Assembly: GCA_900551505.1 (NCBI GenBank)
Contig: URWK01000110.1
Location: forward strand, 1-5,058
Source: an uncultured Ruminococcus sp.
GTDB taxonomy: Bacteria; Bacillota; Clostridia; Oscillospirales; Ruminococcaceae
Reading direction: 5' to 3'
DNA length: 5,058 bases
Shown piece by piece: positions 1 through 5,058 of this stretch. The notes beneath the pieces are model-generated. The model was not told where the DNA came from. It did not search any database and saw only the letters and a list, made by a program, of their open reading frames with translations. Every line of letters starts with the position of its first letter. The first letter of the stretch is position 1. Position numbers and translations under genes: made by a program.

Positions 1-966
1 AAGTCTGATATGAGATACAACCAGTGTTCAGCGAACCTGACACAACTAAAAAAATCTTTAATTTGGTTGCAGAATGCAGACAGCACTTCACTTCAAACTG
101 CTTTAAGGAACTTAGATAATGCCTTTTTGAATTTCTTTTCTAACAAAAAGTTTGGATATCCTAAGTTTAAATCTAAGAGAAAGAGCAAAAAATCTTTTAC
201 TACTAAAAGTGCGAGCATCAAAATAGTGGACAGCTACATAAATCTTCCGAAAGTTAAATTGGTAAAGTGCAAATTCTCAAGAAAGGTAGAGGGCAAAATT
301 TTAAATGCCACGGTTTCGCAGTCTAAAAGCGGAAAATATTATGTTTCTCTGTGTTGCAGAATTGAAGATATTCCGCAGTTTGAACCTGCTCATAAAAGTG
401 TCGGCATAGATTTGGGGTTAAAAGACTTTTTAATAACTTCAGATGATGAGAAATTTGATAACCAAAAATTTCTGTCGAAGTCTGAAAAGCTATTGAAAAG
501 AGTACAGAAGAAGTTTTCTAAGTCTAAAACCAGTGGAAAAAATCATGAGAAGTTAAGAATAAAATTAGCTAAGCGATATGAAAAAGTATCGAATCAAAGA
601 AAAGATTATTTACACAAGCTATCTGCTATGTTGATTAAACGATATGATATTATATGTCTGGAAAGTTTGAAAGTTCAGAATATGATTAAAAATCACAGAT
701 TAGCCAAATCAATTCATGATGTATCATGGAGTGAATTTATACGAATGTTACAATACAAAGCAAATTGGTATGGCAAGTGTATACAAAGAGTAGATACTTA
801 CTATCCGTCAAGTCAGCTATGTTCATGTTGCGGATACCAAAATACAGCTATAAAAGATTTATCTATCAGAAACTGGACTTGTCCAAATTGTAACGCCTCT
901 CATGACAGAGATATAAATGCAAGTATAAACATATTAAACCAAGGATTAAAGTTATTAAATGCTTAA
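1..966 (+). CDS. tnpB: TnpB, RNA-guided nuclease of IS200/IS605 element (5' end cut by window)
   Basis: TnpB proteins are omega-RNA-guided DNA endonucleases, relatives of Cas12, that help the transposon persist by cutting the emptied donor site. The frame is open from base 1 (K-S-D before the first Met at 10), and compared with the usual 370-400 residues about 50-60 N-terminal residues lie outside the window, so the Met at 10 is probably internal. Numbering from that Met: the family motif around LRNLDNAFLNFF and GYPKFKSKRK (32-58); RuvC-I in VGIDLGLKDF with D134; RuvC-II in ICLESLKVQNM with E218; a zinc ribbon C271-x2-C274 and C291-x2-C294; RuvC-III in SHDRDINASINI with D301. All three catalytic acids and the four zinc cysteines are present, so the visible part looks active. 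The protein is very Lys-rich and the gene visibly more AT-rich than the mannanase gene, consistent with horizontal acquisition. It is followed by its RNA scaffold and right end. Confidence 0.93.
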   Translation, partial: KSDMRYNQCSANLTQLKKSLIWLQNADSTSLQTALRNLDNAFLNFFSNKKFGYPKFKSKRKSKKSFTTKSASIKIVDSYINLPKVKLVKCKFSRKVEGKILNATVSQSKSGKYYVSLCCRIEDIPQFEPAHKSVGIDLGLKDFLITSDDEKFDNQKFLSKSEKLLKRVQKKFSKSKTSGKNHEKLRIKLAKRYEKVSNQRKDYLHKLSAMLIKRYDIICLESLKVQNMIKNHRLAKSIHDVSWSEFIRMLQYKANWYGKCIQRVDTYYPSSQLCSCCGYQNTAIKDLSIRNWTCPNCNASHDRDINASINILNQGLKLLNA

Positions 967-1091
967 ATAACAATACGGTAGGGACTACCGGAATTTAAGC
1001 CTGTGGAGTTCGTGTAAGACTAAATATTTAAAAAATTAGCAACTAACTATGAAGCAGGAAGCCCTCACCTCTACAGGTAGGTGTAGTTCAC
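967..1091 (+). ncRNA. Putative omega RNA (reRNA) scaffold of TnpB
   Basis: In this family the guide RNA scaffold is made from the 3' end of tnpB and the right end, and the guide is the host DNA just outside the right end. Here the non-coding tail contains a perfect 6-bp hairpin CGGTAG-GGA-CTACCG (976-990), the block AATTTAAGCCTGTGGAGTTCG (992-1012), an AT-rich stretch, then GAAGCAGGAAGC and the terminal hairpin. CCTG (1000-1003) can pair with CAGG (1055-1058), and CTACC in the first hairpin could also pair with GGTAG (1076-1080), a possible pseudoknot. The 5' end is not defined by sequence and probably reaches into tnpB. The guide would start at about 1092. The existence of the RNA is inferred from the family; the hairpins are seen. 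Confidence 0.6.
1051..1091 (+). other. IS right end with terminal hairpin
   Basis: GAAGCAGGAAGCCC is followed by an imperfect hairpin and TAGTTCAC, the usual form of an IS605-type right end. Two alternative stems are possible: CACCT (1066-1070) with AGGTG (1079-1083) around an 8-base loop, or ACCT (1067-1070) with AGGT (1075-1078) around CTAC. In transposition such a subterminal hairpin is recognised by the Y1 transposase TnpA; in the RNA it is the last scaffold stem before the guide. Confidence 0.65.
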
Positions 1092-1111
1092 TTTTCGTCA
1101 GCAGTTAATAA

Positions 1112-2272
1112 TTAATTGTCAGAAAGCGGTTTAAATTCACCGTCATACATCATGTTTTGGGATTCCGGGATTCTTGTATTTTCTCCGTAAAAAGCAGTTT
1201 CTCCCCAGGATTCAGCAACATAACAGCTTGTTTCATCGTCAAGATATAAAGTGTTTCCATAGAACGAATTGTTCTTACCCCAGCCGTCTATAATCACATG
1301 AACCTGGAAAGCATCGGTTATATAGGAATTGTTGTTGCGGTGACATTCGTTGTTTCTGATTACCGCATCATTTCCTTGAGCATCAATGAAACTGTCCGCA
1401 TAATTTGCACCTGTCATGCCTGTTCCGTCCATATAGCAATTTTCAATAACTGTTCCTACAGTCTGTTCTTTTATGTCAACGTGTTCAGCAGTTACATTAT
1501 AGAATTTACAGCCTGAAACTGTGTTGTAATGGCAATTTTCACCGTAACCACTGTCCTTGTACTTGCCTGTGTCTTCGTAATATGTACCTATATAAACACC
1601 TTCTCCGTAACCTGCATTCACCTTTCCTGTATCGTGGATAACGGAATTCTTAATTGTACAATATGAACTGTTGTCACGGAAATGTACGGCTTCCTGACCT
1701 GTGTTGAATATTTCGCAGTCTTCAATTACAGAATAATTTGAATTGTCAAGCAAAATGCCTTTCTGGGCGTTTTCAACTCTGATATTCTTAATTTGCCAGT
1801 AATCGCCCGTTATATAGAGAACCACACCGTTTGCAAGTGCTTTTCCGTGCAATGTCGGCGGATTTTCGGGGTCTGCACCTCTTATGACAATGTTCTTTTC
1901 TGCTGTTCCGTCAGCCGATGACATAAAGCTTGAGCCTTTTGAACCTGTTACATCATCGCCATAGTCCGTGCCGGTAAGAATTATTTCATCACCTGCCATG
2001 GCGTTTTTAAGTGCATTCCGCAATTCTTCCGTATCGGCAACGTAAATTTTATTATATTGCAGATTGAGTGCAGAAATTTTAAGTCTGAGCAGGTTTGAAA
2101 CGTTTGTTTCGGTGCTTGCGGTAAAATCTGAACATTCTCCGAGCAGGAACTTTCTTAACTCATCAAAATTTTTATTTACAATTGCGGAAACTACAGATAC
2201 CGTTAAAGAGGCGGATATAATGACAGCGAGAATTTTTATAATAATTTTCTTTCTTCTGAAATTCCTATACAC
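1112..2272 (-). CDS. Secreted or membrane-anchored right-handed parallel beta-helix protein
   Basis: A protein of 386 residues from the GTG at 2272-2270. This start is chosen because a perfect AAGGAGG (2287-2281) lies 8 bases ahead of it; the longer in-frame TTG at 2308 overlaps the upstream gene, has no ribosome site and would put 12 extra residues before the export signal. The N-terminus is a basic RNFRRKK followed by a hydrophobic segment (about 10-32) ending in VVSA, which could be a signal peptide cleaved after residue 30 or a membrane anchor. After a linker, YNKIYVADTEELRNAL...GDEIIL (about 73-99) is the entry cap usual in such lyases, then PbH1-type coils (about 156-363) with repeated VIEDCEI, TIKNSVI, VIENCYM and VIRNNEC turns. 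Conserved-looking motifs are EHVDIKE (263-269), DGTGM (282-286), FQVH (322-325) and DGWG (329-332). The fold suits polysaccharide lyases or related carbohydrate-active enzymes, but substrate and catalytic residues cannot be assigned. There is no dockerin, unlike the divergent mannanase. It is the second gene of an operon, 28 bases after the DUF4241 stop. Confidence 0.85.
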   Translation of the reverse strand: MYRNFRRKKIIIKILAVIISASLTVSVVSAIVNKNFDELRKFLLGECSDFTASTETNVSNLLRLKISALNLQYNKIYVADTEELRNALKNAMAGDEIILTGTDYGDDVTGSKGSSFMSSADGTAEKNIVIRGADPENPPTLHGKALANGVVLYITGDYWQIKNIRVENAQKGILLDNSNYSVIEDCEIFNTGQEAVHFRDNSSYCTIKNSVIHDTGKVNAGYGEGVYIGTYYEDTGKYKDSGYGENCHYNTVSGCKFYNVTAEHVDIKEQTVGTVIENCYMDGTGMTGANYADSFIDAQGNDAVIRNNECHRNNNSYITDAFQVHVIIDGWGKNNSFYGNTLYLDDETSCYVAESWGETAFYGENTRIPESQNMMYDGEFKPLSDN

Positions 2273-2280
2273 TTTAGAAT

Positions 2281-2287
2281 CCTCCTT
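2281..2287 (-). promoter_or_regulatory. Ribosome binding site deciding the beta-helix start
   Basis: On the minus strand this reads AAGGAGG, a perfect anti-16S match, with 8 bases (ATTCTAAA) to the GTG at 2272. It lies inside the longer TTG-started reading and therefore argues for the shorter protein. Confidence 0.85.
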
Positions 2288-2300
2288 GATAAATCCATTA

Positions 2301-2945
2301 TCATTCAAAAGCCTTGTTGATGTCGATGAACTGAACTATCGCACAACAGATTACACCGTCTTTGTCATATCCGAACCATGTCGGGAAAGAGCCTTCTCCG
2401 AAACCTGTCTTGCAGACAATCACATTCAAATCCTGATTGTCATCAGAGAAAAAGCGAAAATTCAACCAGCCTTTTTTACGGGCTTCCCTGAGAATTTTAA
2501 ATTTATTCTTTATCTCCGAAAAGAGCCTGAGACTTCTCAAATCTCCGAAGATACAGAAACCACTCTTTATATCCGTGCCGTAGTAATCCGTATTCCTGAT
2601 ATTATCGAGGTCTTCGTTTCCTCTCATAGCGGTTTCATACCAGACAGGGAGATTGTCATTGAAAGTAATCTTCAAAGCGGAAAAGAGTTTATCTGTACTT
2701 TTTATTCTGCATATGTCAACAGGATATACAGATTTGGCGAATGTATGGAAAAACGGTTCGGGAAAGTGTGAAAAAATGTCGTCAACAGAGATAAAACCGC
2801 TTGGTAACTGTAAGTAGCCGACATTAATAACTTCAAGTTCCTGCCAATTTATTTTTTTCTTTTTGAAATAATCGTCCAGATTATCCGTTGAGTACAGGGA
2901 AAGCCTGTTTTTTTCCCATTGAAGAAGCCATTTGAAAGCGAGCAT
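2301..2945 (-). CDS. DUF4241 family protein of unknown function
   Basis: A soluble 214-residue protein with no signal peptide or membrane segment. The C-terminal signature KTGFGEGSFPTWFGYDKDG (about 179-197), ending in CCAIVQFIDI, closely resembles the DUF4241 pattern SGWGDGxYPxxWGxDxxGxxxxLVxDF; LQLPSGFISVDD (45-56) fits the family's LPSGxxxxxDP block, and YPVDI and TDIKSGFCIFGD fit its middle blocks. Some positions differ from the pattern as I recall it: Glu for Asp in GFGEG and Asp-Ile for Asp-Pro. The ATG at 2945 is preferred over a TTG two codons upstream because the G-run at 2961-2956 lies 10 bases from the ATG but only 4 from the TTG. It is the first gene of a minus-strand operon with the beta-helix gene and has its own promoter. 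Its biochemical role is unknown; a regulatory or accessory role beside the beta-helix protein is only a guess. Confidence 0.8.
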   Translation of the reverse strand: MLAFKWLLQWEKNRLSLYSTDNLDDYFKKKKINWQELEVINVGYLQLPSGFISVDDIFSHFPEPFFHTFAKSVYPVDICRIKSTDKLFSALKITFNDNLPVWYETAMRGNEDLDNIRNTDYYGTDIKSGFCIFGDLRSLRLFSEIKNKFKILREARKKGWLNFRFFSDDNQDLNVIVCKTGFGEGSFPTWFGYDKDGVICCAIVQFIDINKAFE

Positions 2946-2955
2946 TTTCAATAAT

Positions 2956-2961
2956 CCCCCC
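2956..2961 (-). promoter_or_regulatory. G-rich ribosome binding site of the DUF4241 gene
   Basis: On the minus strand a run of six G followed by ATTATTGAAA-ATG. It is an unusual purine run that can pair only partly with the anti-Shine-Dalgarno sequence. Its distance (10 bases) favours the ATG at 2945 over the TTG at 2951. Confidence 0.5.
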
Positions 2962-2995
2962 AGTTGAAATTAATTATTATACATCATTACAACAC

Positions 2996-3024
2996 ATTAT
3001 ACCATTACTTTAACGCAAAAGCAA
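2996..3024 (-). promoter_or_regulatory. Promoter of the DUF4241 / beta-helix operon
   Basis: On the minus strand TTGCTT (3024-3019), a spacer of exactly 17 bases, then TATAAT (3001-2996) preceded by TGG, an extended -10 element. Transcription should start near 2989, giving a leader of about 44 bases. A second TATAAT (2981-2976) lies downstream but has no clear -35. Confidence 0.7.
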
Positions 3025-3090
3025 TTGTAATAAAAGTAAGTCCGAAATCGTGAAACAGTTTACTGCTTGAAAAATTTTTATGAACAGCCG

Positions 3091-3132
3091 TTATTCTCAA
3101 CAATATTTTTTGAATAAAATTATTACGAATAA
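3091..3132. promoter_or_regulatory. Cluster of TTATT/AATAA dyads in the divergent control region
   Basis: TTATTC (3091-3096) and GAATAA (3112-3117) form a 6-bp inverted repeat with a 15-base spacer that itself keeps part of the symmetry. Just after it, TTATT-ACG-AATAA (3120-3132) is a compact dyad, and GAATAAA occurs twice in direct orientation 15 bases apart (3112, 3127). The cluster sits 41 bases upstream of the mannanase -35, a suitable place for an activator. In so AT-rich a stretch, chance is a real alternative. Apart from this and the two promoters I see nothing clear in 3025-3173. Confidence 0.3.
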
Positions 3133-3173
3133 ACAAAAGTGATGTTGATGAGGTAGGTTTTTTGTGAAACATA

Positions 3174-3202
3174 TTGTATTTTTAAATAAATTGTGTTATA
3201 AT
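3174..3202 (+). promoter_or_regulatory. Promoter of the mannanase gene
   Basis: TTGTAT (3174-3179), a 17-base spacer, then TATAAT (3197-3202) preceded by TGT, giving an extended -10. Transcription should start near 3209, leaving a short leader of about 34 bases with the ribosome site. The -10 elements of the two divergent promoters are about 195 bases apart. Confidence 0.75.
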
Positions 3203-3214
3203 CATCACAGACTT

Positions 3215-3222
3215 AAACGTTT
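3215..3222. promoter_or_regulatory. Operator-like palindrome AAACGTTT at the mannanase transcription start
   Basis: A perfect 8-bp palindrome with a central CG, within CTTAAACGTTTGAAAG, just downstream of the expected start at about 3209. LacI/GalR-family operators commonly have a central CG in an AAACGTTT-like core, and this position would block early transcription. No regulator gene is visible in the window, so the link to sugar control is inference. Confidence 0.35.
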
Positions 3223-3242
3223 GAAAGGTGGTTTATTTAAAA

Positions 3243-5058
3243 ATGAAGAATTTTTCTTGGAAGAAGTTAACCAGTGCTGTTATGGCTCTTGCTATCACAG
3301 CATCAGCACTTGCAGTAGCTCCGGTATATGCAGCAGACAGCACAAAGTACGAGCTTGAAAACGGAGAACTTACAGGTGCGGAAGTTGCAACCGATGAAAC
3401 AGGTTATTCAGGCTCAGGCTATGTTTACCTCAAGGATGCAGGTCAGAAAATCAGTGTAAAAGTTACAGTTCCTGAAACAGGTATGTATAAGGTAAAGTTT
3501 GGCTACAATCTCCCTAAGTCATCAGGTTCAAAGGTTCAGAACATCTATATCAATGATGTTTCACAGGGTTCTGTAAGCTTCAAACCTACAGAAGGCTTTG
3601 ACGAAATATCAGGCGGTCTTATGAGATTCATAGAAGGTGAAAATACTTTCACAATCGAATCATATTGGGGCTGGACAATGCTTGACTATATCACAGTTGA
3701 ACCTGCTTCACTTCCGTCACTTGACAGTGCGTCAAATACACCTTGTGACCCACAGGCAACAGATGCTACAAAGCGTCTTATGAGTTACCTCGGTGACGTA
3801 TACGGCAATGGCATTATCTCAGGTCAGCAGGAAATTTACGGAGGTGGCCCTGATACAGAATTTGACTATATCCAGAATACCACAGGCAAATTACCTGCAA
3901 TCCGTGGCTTTGACTTCATGAACTACAACCCTCTCTACGGTTGGGAAGACAACACAACAAGCCGTATTATCGAATGGACTAATGAAAAAGGCGGTATTGC
4001 TACAGCTTCATGGCATATCAATGTTCCTGTAAGCATGGACGGCTACAAGGTAGGGGACAAGGTTGACTGGTCGAAGTGTACATACAGCCAGAAGACAGAT
4101 TTTGTAACTGCAAATATTCTTGTTGACGGAACTGTTGAACAGGAATACTTCAATTCTGCTGTTGATATGCTTGCAGAACAACTCAAGAAACTTGACGAAG
4201 CAGATGTTCCGCTTATCTTCCGTCCGTTCCACGAAGCAGAAGGTGCAGGCGGTGAAGATGGTGCAGGTGCATGGTTCTGGTGGAGCAAGGAAGGTGCTGA
4301 CGTTTACAAGAAGCTTTGGAAACTCCTTTATACAAAGCTTACAGATGAATACGGACTTCACAATCTTATCTGGGAATTCAACAGCTATACTTACGCATCA
4401 TCAGCCGCATGGTATCCGGGTGATGAATATGTTGATATTGTAGGCTATGACAAGTACAACGCAAATGACGGTAAGCCTAACGAATCAGCAATTTCAGGCG
4501 TTTTCTACAATATCGCAGACATTATCGGCGGTAAGAAAATGATTGCAATGGCTGAAAATGATACAATCCCGACACTTGAAAATATTCAGGAAGAAAAAGC
4601 AAACTGGCTTTACTTCTGCCCATGGTATGGCGACTTTATCACAAGTTCAAGCTACAATGACCCTGCAAAGCTCAAAGAAATGTACAACAGTGATTATTGT
4701 ATCACACTTGACGAACTCCCTGACCTCAAGTCATATCCGCTCCCTGATGAAAATCCTGATACTGCCGAAACAACTGTTACTACAGCAGAAACTTCAGATA
4801 CAACCGAAACTTCTGACACAACAGAAACCACTGTTACAACCGATGTAACTTCTGATACAGAAGAAACTTCCGACACAACAGAAACAACTGATGTAACTTC
4901 AGATACAACTGAAACTACTGATGTAACTTCCGATACAACCGAAACTTCTGATACAACAGAAACAACCGTTACTACAGAAGATACAACAACTACTACAGTT
5001 GAAGGCGACTACAAGAAGGGTGACGTAAACCATGACGGCAGTGTTAATGTTATGGACC
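3243..5058 (+). CDS. Cellulosomal beta-mannanase: signal peptide, CBM35-like, GH26, dockerin (3' end cut by window)
   Basis: GH26 enzymes of this kind cleave beta-1,4 bonds in mannan and galactomannan. The frame runs 605 codons from the ATG at 3243, with GGTGG at 3227-3231 eleven bases ahead, and has no stop before the window end. The signal peptide has basic MKNFSWKK and a hydrophobic core, with cleavage likely after VYA (30) or one residue later. Residues 36-155 are CBM35-like (YELENGELTG, GYSGSGYVYL, ending WGWTMLDYITVEP). The GH26 domain spans about 165-498: GIISGQQE (190-197), RGFDF, ASWH with H258, RPFHE with acid/base candidate E331, AWFWW (343-347), WYPGDEYVDIVGYDKY (390-405), and IAMAEN with nucleophile candidate E438. 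Then comes a Thr/Glu/Asp/Ser/Val linker (about 506-588) and KKGDVNHDGSVNVMD (591-605), the first calcium loop of a type I dockerin with D594, N596, D598, S600, N602 and D605 at loop positions 1, 3, 5, 7, 9 and 12. The dockerin implies attachment to a scaffoldin cohesin. Specificity within GH26 (mannanase versus rarer activities) is inferred from the CBM35 pairing. Confidence 0.93.
   Translation, partial: MKNFSWKKLTSAVMALAITASALAVAPVYAADSTKYELENGELTGAEVATDETGYSGSGYVYLKDAGQKISVKVTVPETGMYKVKFGYNLPKSSGSKVQNIYINDVSQGSVSFKPTEGFDEISGGLMRFIEGENTFTIESYWGWTMLDYITVEPASLPSLDSASNTPCDPQATDATKRLMSYLGDVYGNGIISGQQEIYGGGPDTEFDYIQNTTGKLPAIRGFDFMNYNPLYGWEDNTTSRIIEWTNEKGGIATASWHINVPVSMDGYKVGDKVDWSKCTYSQKTDFVTANILVDGTVEQEYFNSAVDMLAEQLKKLDEADVPLIFRPFHEAEGAGGEDGAGAWFWWSKEGADVYKKLWKLLYTKLTDEYGLHNLIWEFNSYTYASSAAWYPGDEYVDIVGYDKYNANDGKPNESAISGVFYNIADIIGGKKMIAMAENDTIPTLENIQEEKANWLYFCPWYGDFITSSSYNDPAKLKEMYNSDYCITLDELPDLKSYPLPDENPDTAETTVTTAETSDTTETSDTTETTVTTDVTSDTEETSDTTETTDVTSDTTETTDVTSDTTETSDTTETTVTTEDTTTTTVEGDYKKGDVNHDGSVNVMD
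4758..4997 (+). repeat. Degenerate in-frame repeat encoding the Thr-rich linker
   Basis: The segment encodes a low-complexity linker of about 80 residues built from SDTTET and DVTSDT units. DVTSDT recurs at codons 534, 550 and 560, the last two forming adjacent 30-base units that begin at 4890 and 4920 and differ mainly at third positions (TCA/TCC, ACT/ACC). It is an interdomain spacer between enzyme and dockerin, likely glycosylated or extended. The complementary strand is open over part of it only because of the codon repetition. Confidence 0.8.

Larger units (their letters stand above)
1..1091 (+). mobile_element. IS200/IS605-family element, right portion (tnpB plus right end)
   Basis: The block consists of a tnpB gene followed by about 125 bases of structured non-coding DNA that ends in a typical IS605-type right end (GAAGCAGGAAGCCC, then a small hairpin, then TAGTTCAC at 1084-1091). 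The left end, and any tnpA (Y1 HUH transposase), would lie before position 1 and cannot be judged, so this may be a tnpA-less IS1341-type element or a complete IS605. Elements of this family carry no terminal inverted repeats and make no target duplication, so the right boundary at about 1091 is set by motif only. The flanking beta-helix gene is intact, its stop codon lying 20 bases beyond the boundary, so the insertion appears neutral for it. Confidence 0.85.

Noticed and set aside
976..990. Hairpin CGGTAG-GGA-CTACCG after tnpB as an intrinsic terminator
   Set aside because: It is not followed by a T-run (GAATTTAAGCC comes next) and lies inside the expected scaffold RNA, so a structural role there is more likely.
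1298..1516. Plus-strand frame of 72 codons opposite the beta-helix gene
   Set aside because: Antisense to conserved beta-helix coils, no ribosome site; shadow.
2064..2771. Plus-strand open frame of 235 codons opposite the DUF4241 and beta-helix genes
   Set aside because: It lies antisense to two genes with recognisable family motifs, has no ribosome site or family motif, and spans their junction; a shadow frame.
3164..3358. Small plus-strand frame of 64 codons at the mannanase start
   Set aside because: It overlaps the mannanase promoter, leader and signal peptide in a different frame. The mannanase ATG at 3243 explains the ribosome site and the coding signal.
4008..4443. Open frames on both strands inside the GH26 region (4008-4361 -, 4043-4288 -, 4120-4443 +)
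   Set aside because: The plus-strand frame at 3243-5058 carries the GH26 motifs through this whole stretch; the others are out-of-frame shadows.
4543..4876. Plus frame 4543-4848 and minus Ser/Val-rich frame 4694-4876
   Set aside because: They are produced by the repetitive linker codons read in other frames; no start signals or real domains.
4758..4997. Linker repeats considered as a CRISPR-like array
   Set aside because: Units are in frame, degenerate at third positions, have no unique spacers and encode a typical Thr-rich linker.

Overview
The window looks like accessory polysaccharide-degradation DNA from a fibre-degrading, cellulosome-forming Gram-positive anaerobe. A Ruminococcus of the R. 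flavefaciens type is the best guess. The reasons are a secreted multimodular beta-mannanase that ends in a Thr/Glu/Asp-rich linker and the start of a type I dockerin, good AGGAGG-like ribosome binding sites, TATAAT promoters with extended -10 (TGn) elements, and a moderately AT-rich composition. The genus is inferred from this architecture, not proven.

Layout. Positions 1-1091 hold the right-hand part of an IS200/IS605-family element: a tnpB gene entering from the left edge (stop at 966), a structured tail that should be the omega (re)RNA scaffold, and a right end finishing in TAGTTCAC at about 1091. Positions 1112-2945 hold a two-gene minus-strand operon. The first gene (2945-2301) encodes a DUF4241 protein of unknown function. 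The second (2272-1112) encodes an exported or membrane-anchored right-handed beta-helix protein, whose real start is a GTG with a perfect AAGGAGG rather than the longer TTG reading. Positions 2946-3242 are a divergent control region with one good promoter for each direction, an operator-like palindrome AAACGTTT at the predicted start of the rightward transcript, and a cluster of TTATT/AATAA dyads between the promoters. From 3243 to the right edge runs the main gene of the window, in one open frame of 605 codons without a stop: signal peptide, CBM35-like module, GH26 catalytic domain, repetitive linker, and the first calcium loop of a dockerin.

How the parts fit. The mannanase should be exported and docked onto a cell-surface scaffoldin, where the CBM35-like module and GH26 domain act on mannan or galactomannan. 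The divergent beta-helix protein has the fold of polysaccharide lyases and related carbohydrate-active enzymes but no dockerin, so it would work at the membrane or as a free protein. Its role in the same substrate pathway is inference from neighbourhood. The IS element lies 20 bases beyond the stop codon of the beta-helix gene and converges on it. Its guide RNA would read this flank. No tRNA, rRNA or CRISPR array was seen, and no convincing intrinsic terminator was found.
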